Source of the DNA: an uncultured Kineosporia sp.
GTDB lineage: Bacteria; Actinomycetota; Actinomycetes; Actinomycetales; Kineosporiaceae
Length of the DNA: 13,157 bases
NCBI GenBank assembly: GCA_937859855.1
Contig: CALMAR010000451.1
Location: 1 to 13,157 of the forward strand
Direction of reading: 5' to 3'
Shown here one piece after another: positions 1-6,370 of the stretch (position 1 is the first letter of the stretch; each line of letters begins with the position of its first letter). The notes under the pieces were generated by a model. It was not told the DNA's origin. It ran no database searches and worked only from the letters and a program-made list of their open reading frames with translations. The translations under genes and the position numbers were made by a program.

Positions 1-6
1 GCCGTT

Positions 7-80
7 GGGGCTGTGGCGCAGTCCGGTAGCGCACCTCGTTCGCATCGAGGGGGTCAGGGGTTCAAATCCCCTCAGCTCCA
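7..80 (+). tRNA. tRNA-Ala (anticodon CGC)
   Basis: The sequence folds into a full cloverleaf. The acceptor stem pairs 7-13 with 73-79, the D stem 16-19 with 29-32, the anticodon stem 34-38 (CCTCG) with 46-50 (CGAGG), and the T stem 56-60 with 68-72 around the loop TTCAAAT. The anticodon loop TTCGCAT places CGC at 41-43, which reads the alanine codon GCG. The third acceptor pair is G:U, the known identity element for alanyl-tRNA synthetase, and the discriminator base is A80. The CCA tail is not encoded, because A80 is followed by CCCC. The promoter lies outside the window. Confidence 0.95.
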
Positions 81-99
81 CCCCGTTTCCGCAGGTCAG

Positions 100-132
100 A
101 CGGCCAGGTCGGTTCATCTCCGACCTGGCCGT
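100..132 (+). terminator. Hairpin terminator after the tRNA gene
   Basis: A perfect 13-bp inverted repeat (100-112 ACGGCCAGGTCGG against 120-132) encloses a 7-base loop, 19 bases after the tRNA. No long T-run follows, only the AT-rich TGATCATTTCT, which is usual for actinobacterial hairpin terminators. It most likely ends the tRNA transcript and could also stop the convergent SDR transcript. Confidence 0.65.
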
Positions 133-140
133 TGATCATT

Positions 141-178
141 TCTCGGCAACTCTCGGCAAGCCCGTTCGGCCTCGGCAG
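141..178. repeat. Short direct repeats TCTCGGCAA
   Basis: TCTCGGCAA occurs twice in tandem with a 10-base period (141-149 and 151-159). A weaker copy, CCTCGGCAG, lies at 170-178. They sit just beyond the tRNA terminator. Repeats of this size next to a tRNA 3' end can be arm-type integrase sites or the scar of an att site, but no integrase gene is present and this reading is speculative. Confidence 0.4.
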
Positions 179-316
179 AAAGGTTGCTCGCCTCCGAGCC
201 GCATTCCATTGTTGCCGCCCGTAGCCGGTGACGGTTCACACCGGTTCATCGTCATCCAGGTCGGTGGCCTGAGGGTGCCCTACGGGATCGTCGGCGGCTC
301 CTGAGCGTCGGTGCGA

Positions 317-1093
317 TCACCGGATGGCCGTAAAGGCTCCGTCCACGGTGAGCGTCGACCCGTTGATGTAGGCCGAATCGTCGCTGAGCAGGAAGGCGAT
401 GGCAGACGCAACTTCGTCCGAGGTGCCGTAGCGGTGGGCAGGGATCATGTCCATCAGGCGCTGGCGTTCTGCGGTCGCGTCGTCAGGACTCTTCATTGCT
501 TCGATCGCGGCGATCATGTCGGTGCGGATCGGGCCTGGTGCGACACAGTTGACGCGCACACCTTTCCCGGCGGACTCTGCGCCGGCAACCTTGGTGAGTC
601 CGCTGACTGCATGCTTGCTGGCGACATATCCAGCGTGATCGATGTGACCCACGGCTCCTGCCACGGAAGCCAGGTTCACGACAGAGCCGCTGCCGCGTTC
701 GTACATGCAGGGCAAGACATACTTGAGGCCGAGGAATATCCCGCGGACATTGACCGCAATGACCGAATCGAAGACGTCCTCGGGGTACTCGATGACCGGG
801 GCGAGACGTCCAATAATTCCTGCGTTGTTCACAAGGCCGTCGATGTCCCTGTAGAGGTCCATCGCTCGGGCGACGTAGCCCTTGACGTCATCGACCTTTG
901 CGACGTCTGCGGGATGGCCCTCGACCACGGCTCCTTGGGATGATAGTTCACTGACGAGCCTGGTCAGACTTGTCTCATCGCGGTCCACCAGCAGCAAACG
1001 TGTCCCATGCGCTGCCAGTCTGCGTGACACGGCGCTGCCGATCCCGTTTGCCGCTCCGGTGACGACCACTGCTGGTGATGTCTGCAGCTCCAT
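317..1093 (-). CDS. SDR-family NAD(P)-dependent oxidoreductase
   Basis: This is a classical short-chain dehydrogenase/reductase of 258 aa, the usual length, expected to be cytosolic and to oxidise a sugar or polyol hydroxyl or reduce the ketone. The cofactor motif TGAANGIG lies at residues 12-19 and an acidic D37 ends the second strand (VDRD), which favours NAD over NADP. The NNAG motif is at 89-92. The catalytic tetrad N115, S143, Y156 and K160 is complete, with YVASK at 156-160. The ATG at 1093 has a strong upstream AAGGAGGT ribosome site. The gene diverges from the seven-gene catabolic operon across a 588-bp gap and probably serves the same pathway. The substrate cannot be read from the sequence. 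Confidence 0.93.
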   Translation of the reverse strand: MELQTSPAVVVTGAANGIGSAVSRRLAAHGTRLLLVDRDETSLTRLVSELSSQGAVVEGHPADVAKVDDVKGYVARAMDLYRDIDGLVNNAGIIGRLAPVIEYPEDVFDSVIAVNVRGIFLGLKYVLPCMYERGSGSVVNLASVAGAVGHIDHAGYVASKHAVSGLTKVAGAESAGKGVRVNCVAPGPIRTDMIAAIEAMKSPDDATAERQRLMDMIPAHRYGTSDEVASAIAFLLSDDSAYINGSTLTVDGAFTAIR

Positions 1094-1106
1094 ACTTTTT
1101 ACCTCC

Positions 1107-1126
1107 TTGGATCTTCAGCGATCCAA
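1107..1126 (-). promoter_or_regulatory. Inverted repeat next to SDR ribosome site
   Basis: TTGGATC, a 6-base spacer and GATCCAA form a perfect 7-bp inverted repeat. It abuts and partly overlaps the AAGGAGGT ribosome site of the SDR gene (complement of 1101-1108). It could be an operator, or an mRNA hairpin that limits access to the ribosome site. Which of these applies is inference. Confidence 0.4.
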
Positions 1127-1516
1127 ACCGTCGTGCGACAGCGGATAGGTCATTGCTTCAGCGGGCTTGTCCGGCGGTGCAAGTCACCAGCTTGACCGCT
1201 TCGTCGCGGCCTGCCCCCTTCCGCGATGTCCACGCTGCTCCTTGTCGATAACGGTGAGCCGGTTGCCTTCGGGGCATGCCGCGGTTGAGTGCGTCCGCGC
1301 CCTTGGATGCCGTCCGTCCGATCGTGCCTAACGGCTTGGGAGGGCCTGCATGGTGCCGTCCTGAACGCCTTCAACGGACTCAGGCCGGCATCGCGGCAGA
1401 TGATCTTGGCCTGGTTGGCCCTCTTTCCGACGTGGCCAGTGGAAGCCTGGATGAGCCGCGCTTCTCCGGCTGGATCTGCTGACCGGAGTCATGTATCGGT
1501 TCGGTGCGGTTGCTTG

Positions 1517-1530
1517 CGATCATAGGATCG
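1517..1530. repeat. Short inverted repeat CGATC-N4-GATCG
   Basis: CGATC (1517-1521) and its complement GATCG (1526-1530) flank ATAG, about 150 bp before the operon start. The arms are only 5 bp, so this may be chance. It is listed because it lies in the regulatory gap. Confidence 0.2.
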
Positions 1531-1599
1531 TAGAGTTCTGCCGACGGCATGTAAAGAGCTCCAGCCAGGGACTCGTGCGGCCATCCGTCCTGAGGGTGA

Positions 1600-1650
1600 T
1601 TGCGGATACTTTCGTTTCTGTCTTGTAAGTTGCGGATCGTTGCGTTTATG
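1600..1650 (+). promoter_or_regulatory. Tandem operator repeats, probable DeoR-family sites
   Basis: Two related 21-bp units lie exactly 30 bp apart, about three helical turns. Unit 1 (1600-1620) begins TTGCGGATACTTTCGTTT and unit 2 (1630-1650) begins TTGCGGATCGTTGCGTTT. The first eight bases are identical and the TTNCGTTT core is shared. Established DeoR-family operators (for example those of AgaR) are repeats of TTTCGTTT type, and this operon ends with a DeoR-family gene. Unit 2 overlaps the promoter spacer and -10 element and unit 1 sits just upstream, as expected for repression. The link to the downstream regulator is inference. Confidence 0.65.
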
Positions 1651-1652
1651 AT
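1623..1652 (+). promoter_or_regulatory. Sigma70-like promoter of the catabolic operon
   Basis: A -35 element TTGTAA (1623-1628) and a -10 element TATGAT (1647-1652) are separated by 18 bp. Transcription would start near 1659, leaving a leader of about 20 bases before the first ATG at 1682 with a purine-rich ACGAGGA ribosome site at 1664-1670. The assignment rests on sequence match and position only. Confidence 0.5.
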
Positions 1653-1681
1653 GCCTGAACAGGACGAGGATCGGATTACTG

Positions 1682-2365
1682 ATGCAGGCGTACGTATCGC
1701 TGTGGTCTGCGGACCTGCTCGATGTTGGCCGGGCGGTCGACCAGGTCGCGGAGGTGGCTGACGGCTTCCATGTCGACGTGTTCGACGGCCACAATGTGGA
1801 CGAGTTGCTGTTCGGGCCGGACTTCGTCAGCGCCTTGCGCCGACGGACCGCGCTGCCCATCGACGTGCACCTCAACGTGACCGACCCCAATCGCTGGGCG
1901 ATGCGCTTCATCGACCGCGGGGCGGACATGGTCACGGTGCAGTCCGGCGTCTCCGCAGACATCGAAGCGACTCTCGGGGGCATCCGCAGTGGCGGTGCCG
2001 CCGCGTCACTGGGAGTCGAGACTCATGAAGAACCGGCGGAGGTGGCCCATCTGGGCGCTTCGATCGATCGTTTCCTGCTGATGGGCACCGAGATCGGCGT
2101 GAAAGGGGTCGATCAGGATCCGAGGACGCCCGAACGAGTCGTTGACCTGCGCGAACGGGCTCGTCGATTGGGATGCGAGCGACCCATCTTCGTCGATGGC
2201 GGTATCCGTCCCGCGACCGTCGAGGGTCTGGCCTCGGCTGGCGCCGACGGCGTCATTCCGGGCTCCCTGGTCTTCGGCGCAGACGATCCCGTGCAGGCAA
2301 TCCGCGACCTGCACCGACTGCCCGTGTCGGTGGGCGTGGTCAGGGTTGTGGACGGCTTGCGATGA
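1682..2365 (+). CDS. Ribulose-phosphate 3-epimerase family protein
   Basis: This 227-aa TIM-barrel protein belongs to the RPE family, whose members (Rpe, AlsE) epimerise C3 of ketose phosphates. The family landmarks are in order: SLWSADL at 6-12, the metal-binding HVDVFDG at 30-36 (H30, D32), DVHLNV at 61-66 (H63), FVDGGI at 170-175 (D172) and GSLVFGA at 195-201. The four metal ligands are therefore present. The phosphate-gripping glycine loop (usually GFGGQ) is replaced by GVKGVDQ near 139-145, and a usually conserved His in the middle strand is Q87, so the substrate probably differs from ribulose 5-phosphate. It is the first gene after the promoter and its stop overlaps the next start by 4 bases (ATGA). 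An AlsE-like role is possible but unproven. Confidence 0.85.
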   Translation: MQAYVSLWSADLLDVGRAVDQVAEVADGFHVDVFDGHNVDELLFGPDFVSALRRRTALPIDVHLNVTDPNRWAMRFIDRGADMVTVQSGVSADIEATLGGIRSGGAAASLGVETHEEPAEVAHLGASIDRFLLMGTEIGVKGVDQDPRTPERVVDLRERARRLGCERPIFVDGGIRPATVEGLASAGADGVIPGSLVFGADDPVQAIRDLHRLPVSVGVVRVVDGLR

Positions 2366-3387
2366 GGGCCGTGGTCTACGACGCCCCACGCCAGTTCAGT
2401 ATTCGTGACGTTCCCATTCCGCAGCCCGGACCCGGTGAAGTACGCGTCAAGGTCATCCAGACCGGCGTGTGCGGCACCGACCTGCACCTTCACGAAGGCG
2501 GCTTCATGGCGACCTTCCCGCTCACCCCCGGCCACGAGACGGTCGGGACAATCGACGAGATGGGCGCCGCCGTGGAAGGGCTCACGCTTGGCGAGCAGGT
2601 GACGATCAACCCCAACTCCAGCTGCACCGTCTGCGACTTCTGCCGCGCTGGGCGGCCCATCCTCTGCAATGCCCTGAACGGCATGGGGACGACGCTGCCC
2701 GGCGCCTTCGCCGAGTACGTCGTGGCACCCGCACGTCAGATCTTCTCGGTCGACGGCATGCCGATCGACACCGCAGTGTTCGTGGAGCCCACTTCCTGTG
2801 TCGCGCACGGAGTGGATGTCATCCGGCCACTCTTCGGCCACTCCGCTCTGGTCTTCGGAGCCGGACCGACCGGCCTGCTGCTGGCCCAACTCATCGCCTC
2901 CACCGGCGCCACCCACCTGACAGTGGCCGCTTCCACGGCATTCAAGTTAGAGACGGCCCGGTCACTTGGCATCGACTCCACCCACTTGATAGACCGCTGC
3001 GACTACGCCGCAAGCATAAGCGATCTTCGAAAGGCTTCGGGTGGAGCCGGATACGACCTCGTCGTCGATGCCACCGGTTCTCAACCCATCATTGATGCGT
3101 GCGTCGGTCTCACCAGGAACGGCGGTACCGTCCTCATCTACGGCGTCGCCGACGAGGACTACCGCCTCAGCATCTCCCCGTATGAGATCTTTCGGCGGGA
3201 ACTGACGATCAAGGGATCCTTTGCGGAGATCAACTCCTTCGGACCCGCAATCGCAGCCCTGCGCACCGGTAGAGCCCGAACCGACGGGATCATCAGCCAT
3301 CGCTTTGACCTCGCCGACTACGGGCAGGCCCTGGAAACCCTGCGTAGTGACCCCACCGCCCACAAAGTCGTCATCACTACAACGTAG
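2362..3387 (+). CDS. Zinc-dependent polyol/alcohol dehydrogenase (MDR)
   Basis: This 341-aa medium-chain dehydrogenase resembles sorbitol and threonine dehydrogenases and should interconvert a secondary alcohol and a ketone. Catalytic zinc ligands C37 and H58-E59 (GVCGTD, GHE) and the E142-P143 pair are present. The structural-zinc lobe is complete with C88, C91, C94 and C102. The nucleotide-binding GAGPTG is at 166-171. Where NAD-dependent relatives carry an acidic residue after the next strand, this protein has VAAS, so NADP use is possible. A longer upstream reading of the frame overlaps the epimerase gene. The ATG at 2362 fits the family N-terminus (MRAVVYDAP) and overlaps the preceding stop by 4 bases, implying translational coupling. 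Confidence 0.92.
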   Translation: MRAVVYDAPRQFSIRDVPIPQPGPGEVRVKVIQTGVCGTDLHLHEGGFMATFPLTPGHETVGTIDEMGAAVEGLTLGEQVTINPNSSCTVCDFCRAGRPILCNALNGMGTTLPGAFAEYVVAPARQIFSVDGMPIDTAVFVEPTSCVAHGVDVIRPLFGHSALVFGAGPTGLLLAQLIASTGATHLTVAASTAFKLETARSLGIDSTHLIDRCDYAASISDLRKASGGAGYDLVVDATGSQPIIDACVGLTRNGGTVLIYGVADEDYRLSISPYEIFRRELTIKGSFAEINSFGPAIAALRTGRARTDGIISHRFDLADYGQALETLRSDPTAHKVVITTT

Positions 3388-3397
3388 GCAATGCCGC

Positions 3398-3420
3398 CGC
3401 AGGCTCGCGTGCAGCCTGCG
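3398..3420 (+). promoter_or_regulatory. Intergenic hairpin between dehydrogenase and kinase genes
   Basis: CGCAGGCT and AGCCTGCG form a perfect 8-bp stem with a 7-base loop inside the only sizeable gap (82 bp) of the operon. No T-run follows, so full termination is unlikely. It could be a partial attenuator or an mRNA-stabilising element that sets different levels for the genes on either side. Confidence 0.45.
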
Positions 3421-3469
3421 AATCAATCGACAGCTGCCACACGAGCAGTGCCCCGGAACGGGAGAACTC

Positions 3470-4438
3470 ATGGCAGCCATAGGCATCGACATTGGCGGGA
3501 CCAAGCTCGCCATTGGTGTCGTCGACGGCGACGGTCACCTCCATGAGCATCACCAGGTGCCGCTTCCCACCCGCGACTACAACAGCCTCATCACCGAGAT
3601 AGGGACTCTGATCCGTCCTATGCGACAGCAGTACCCAGACGTGAATGCAGTCGGCGTCGCGGTCGCATCGTGGCTTTCACCGACCCGCGAAAAGGTGCTT
3701 CAGGCGGTGAACCTGGGATGGGACACCAAACCCTTACGTGCCGACCTGCAGCACGCGACGGGATTGCCAACCCTCGTCGACAATGACGCGAACTGCGCCG
3801 CCTGGGCCGAATATCTCGCTCTGGGGCAAGAATCGGGATCGGAATCATCCTCGGTATTCGCCATGCTCACGCTCGGAACAGACGTCGGAGGCGGCGTCGT
3901 CGTGGCAGGCCGACTCCTCACAGGTGCTCACGGGATCGCGGGCGAGCTTGGCCATCTCGATGTCGGCCTCGGGGCTGCGGCCTGCGTCTGCGGCAGCACC
4001 GGCTGTCTCGCCGCCTACGCCAGCGGCCGCGCGATGATGGCCGAAGCGCGTTCCCGGATGACGCATTCGCCGGAGTGCGCGTCGCATCTCTTGAAGCTGT
4101 GCGGGCACAACCCCGAACGTCTCGATGCTCTCAGGTTCGCAGAGGCCGTAACCGCCGGCGATCTCGCGGCCCGCTCGGTCGTGCAGCGCGCTGCCCGCGC
4201 TATCGCAGCCGCCTCGGCACAGATCAGCCGTGTCATCGACCATCGAATTCTTGTCCTCGGCGGCGGGGCGAGCGATCTTGGATCACTCCTGACCGAGGTC
4301 GTCAAGGACGAACTGCGCCTCACCCGTCCCATCGGGCCCGTCCTGCCGCTCCCGGAGGTCCGGCTCGCCAGCACGGGCAACCGCGCAGGCGTCATCGGCG
4401 CCGCCCGCCTGGCCGAGCGTCGACTCACCACTGACTGA
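3470..4438 (+). CDS. ROK-family sugar kinase
   Basis: This 322-aa protein is a ROK kinase that phosphorylates a free sugar with ATP in the cytosol. The ATP-binding DIGGTK is at 7-12 and VDNDAN at 103-108 includes the expected catalytic base D106. The ROK signature runs from about 136 to 155, ending GELGHLDV. The zinc site is complete: H152 with CVCGSTGC (C162, C164, C169). No N-terminal helix-turn-helix is present, so it is a kinase rather than a ROK repressor. The frame extends upstream, but the ATG at 3470 is chosen because GGAG lies 5 bases before it and the motif sits at the usual N-terminal position. ROK members include glucokinase, NagK, NanK and D-allose kinase; specificity is unknown here. 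Confidence 0.92.
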   Translation: MAAIGIDIGGTKLAIGVVDGDGHLHEHHQVPLPTRDYNSLITEIGTLIRPMRQQYPDVNAVGVAVASWLSPTREKVLQAVNLGWDTKPLRADLQHATGLPTLVDNDANCAAWAEYLALGQESGSESSSVFAMLTLGTDVGGGVVVAGRLLTGAHGIAGELGHLDVGLGAAACVCGSTGCLAAYASGRAMMAEARSRMTHSPECASHLLKLCGHNPERLDALRFAEAVTAGDLAARSVVQRAARAIAAASAQISRVIDHRILVLGGGASDLGSLLTEVVKDELRLTRPIGPVLPLPEVRLASTGNRAGVIGAARLAERRLTTD

Positions 4439-4449
4439 CCGCATCCCAC

Positions 4450-4457
4450 GAAACGAA
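4450..4457 (-). promoter_or_regulatory. Inverted TTCGTTTC element before Gfo/Idh gene
   Basis: Read on the minus strand, 4450-4457 is TTCGTTTC, the same 8-base core as in the upstream operator unit at 1600-1620. It lies 12 bases before the Gfo/Idh start and touches its ribosome site. It could be a secondary DeoR-type site, but a match of this length is also compatible with chance. Confidence 0.2.
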
Positions 4458-4469
4458 GGAGCAACATCC

Positions 4470-5510
4470 ATGTCTGACCTTGGCATCGCCGTCATCGGAG
4501 CCGGACGGATAGCCCAAGCGGCACACCTGCCCGCGCTGGCACGCGCCGAAGGCGCGCAGCTCGTCGGTCTCTGCGACCCATCGGCGGTGCTGTCCTCGCA
4601 AGTCGCGGCACGCTATGGAGTTCCCGGCTACGCACACGTCGACGACCTACTCGCTGCCCCCGGCGTCGAGGCCGTTATCGTCGCCGTCCCGGACCGGTTG
4701 CACCTCCCATTAGCCTCCGCAGCCCTCGAGGCAGGAAAGCATGTCCTGGTCGAAAAGCCTCTGGCCGCATCGGTCGGCGAGGCCGAACAGCTTGCTGCCG
4801 CTGCCGCCCGCACCGGGCTAAAACTCCAGGTCGGCGCCATGAAGCGTTACGACCCTGGCGTCCAGTACGCTGCCGACGCCGTCCGCAACACCATTGGCCA
4901 GGTGCTGTCTGCCAGCGTCTGGTACCGCGTGATGTCCGCACTGCGCCCCCCGACCGAGGCCACGCACTTCCCGGCGCTGGTCGTGGACGACGACGTTCGT
5001 GCTCACGAGGCCACGTACAAGGCCGACCGTGCGTCCTACCTGCTCACCACACACGGCGCGCACGTCCTGGACGGACTGCATTTCCTGCTCGGCGGCCTCG
5101 CCGACATCTCCGCCCGGTCTACCCGATCGGGTAAGGACTTCGCCTGGCACGGCATCGCCGGCCTGAGCGAAGGAGGTCTCGCCCACTTCGATATCGCCGC
5201 CAACGTGCATGCCGAATGGTCCGAGGGCGCCGACATCTACGGTGAGCACGGGTACGTCAAGCTACGCTCACACTTTCCCTTCGAACTTCGCGCCAGCGAC
5301 GTCGAGGTCTTTACCGAAGCCACCGGCACAGCAACCCGCCCCGTCTTCGGCGACAGCAGCGCCTACGAACGACAGATCGAGGCCTTCGCCGCCGCCGTCA
5401 CGGGGAACCAGCAGACCTTCCCGGACGCCGAAGACGGCGTCGCCGCCGTCAAACTGATCGATGCGGTCGCCGAATCCGTCGCCAACGAAGGCCGGACGGT
5501 GAAGCTGTGA
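4470..5510 (+). CDS. Gfo/Idh/MocA-family oxidoreductase
   Basis: This 346-aa protein has the two-domain Gfo/Idh/MocA layout. The N-terminal Rossmann fold carries IGAGRIA at 9-15, and D36 follows the second strand (LCDPS), suggesting NAD. The hallmark EKP is at 95-97, with K96 the usual catalytic or substrate-positioning lysine. MKRYDP at 124-129 is typical of the hinge. HGAHVLDG at 195-202 supplies the conserved H198 and D201 of the active site. Such enzymes oxidise or reduce ring hydroxyls of sugars and inositols, often at C3, or sugar C1. A good AAGGAG site lies 8 bases before the ATG. The stop overlaps the following GTG start by 4 bases. The exact substrate is unknown. Confidence 0.92.
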   Translation: MSDLGIAVIGAGRIAQAAHLPALARAEGAQLVGLCDPSAVLSSQVAARYGVPGYAHVDDLLAAPGVEAVIVAVPDRLHLPLASAALEAGKHVLVEKPLAASVGEAEQLAAAAARTGLKLQVGAMKRYDPGVQYAADAVRNTIGQVLSASVWYRVMSALRPPTEATHFPALVVDDDVRAHEATYKADRASYLLTTHGAHVLDGLHFLLGGLADISARSTRSGKDFAWHGIAGLSEGGLAHFDIAANVHAEWSEGADIYGEHGYVKLRSHFPFELRASDVEVFTEATGTATRPVFGDSSAYERQIEAFAAAVTGNQQTFPDAEDGVAAVKLIDAVAESVANEGRTVKL

Positions 5511-6370
5511 CCCTCGAAGCCAGCACCTACCAGCCGGAACTGGGCGTCTTCGCCCGCGTCTTCCCGCCCGGCACGCCGGACCGGATCGCTCACCAGATCC
5601 GGGCGGCGGGGTTCACCGCGACCCAGCTGAACCTCAGCGCCCTCGGCCGGCCCACCCTGGACGACAACCTTGGCGAGCCTGAAGCGGCATCCATCGCCAC
5701 AGCGTTCAGCGAGCACGGGGTCCGGATCTGGGGAGTCTCGGGCACCTTCAACGCCATCCATCCAGACATCGGGAAGCGACGAGCCGACACAGAACGCTGC
5801 ATCGCACTGATCAAACGGGCGCGCGACCTGGGCGCCCAAGTGATCACATTGTGCACAGGCACACGCGACCCGGACAACATGTGGAAGGCGCACCCCGAGA
5901 CCCACACCACTACCGCCCGCGACGCCCTCCTGGACACCATCGGGCGCCTCGTCCCCGCCGCAACAGCCGCCGGGATCCGCCTCGGAATCGAACCCGAAGC
6001 AGGCAACGTGATCACCGATGCCCACGCCGCTGAATGGCTGCTGGCCGAACTGGGAGACGACGCCGACCAGCTGGCGATCGTGCTCGACCCGTCCAATCTG
6101 GTGACTGTGCAGACGGCGCCCGAGCAGGACATGATCCTGCGTCACGCGTTCGACGTCCTGGGTGGTCACACTGAAGCCGTACACGCGAAGGACGTCGTCG
6201 AATCTGGTTACGCGGCGCCGGGGACCGGTCTGTTGGATTACAACCTCGTCATGAGCCTGCACGGTCAGCTCCCGCACCCCGTTCCGGTCATTGCTCAGGA
6301 CCTGACAGCCGACGACGCGCCCCGCGTCCACGACTTCCTCACCCAGCACGCCGCCAAAGTGGCCGGATGA
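5507..6370 (+). CDS. Sugar phosphate isomerase/epimerase (xylose isomerase-like TIM barrel)
   Basis: This 287-aa AP_endonuc_2/xylose-isomerase-like TIM barrel is of the kind seen in sugar and inositol pathways as an isomerase, epimerase or dehydratase. Metal-site elements are IEPE at 161-164 (E162), LDPSN at 193-197 (D194) and VHAKD at 225-229 (H226). CTGTRDPDNMW at 116-126 is a family-like strand and loop. The last barrel strand, which in many relatives gives a glutamate ligand, reads VIAQDL (251-256), so the fourth ligand is either D255 or altered. Translation starts at GTG within GTGA, overlapping the Gfo/Idh stop, with little ribosome site of its own. The C-terminal stop overlaps the next ATG. 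Function beyond the family is open. Confidence 0.85.
   Translation: MTLEASTYQPELGVFARVFPPGTPDRIAHQIRAAGFTATQLNLSALGRPTLDDNLGEPEAASIATAFSEHGVRIWGVSGTFNAIHPDIGKRRADTERCIALIKRARDLGAQVITLCTGTRDPDNMWKAHPETHTTTARDALLDTIGRLVPAATAAGIRLGIEPEAGNVITDAHAAEWLLAELGDDADQLAIVLDPSNLVTVQTAPEQDMILRHAFDVLGGHTEAVHAKDVVESGYAAPGTGLLDYNLVMSLHGQLPHPVPVIAQDLTADDAPRVHDFLTQHAAKVAG

Larger units (their letters stand above)
1094..1681. other. Long divergent intergenic region
   Basis: These 588 bases separate the SDR gene from the catabolic operon. I found no intact gene: the open frames inside have no family motif, no convincing ribosome site and no conserved start. The operon-proximal end (1600-1652) carries a promoter and repeats, the SDR-proximal end (1107-1126) an inverted repeat. 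The middle, about 1150-1480, is GC-rich and could be decayed coding sequence, but I could not match it to any family in six frames. Confidence 0.6.

Noticed and set aside
311..943. Long plus-strand open frame opposite the SDR gene
   Set aside because: It is antisense to a complete SDR with all catalytic motifs, and its translation has no family features.
2113..2916. Long minus-strand frame across the epimerase and dehydrogenase genes
   Set aside because: It is a shadow of two well-supported plus-strand genes and shows only the low-complexity composition of high-GC antisense frames.
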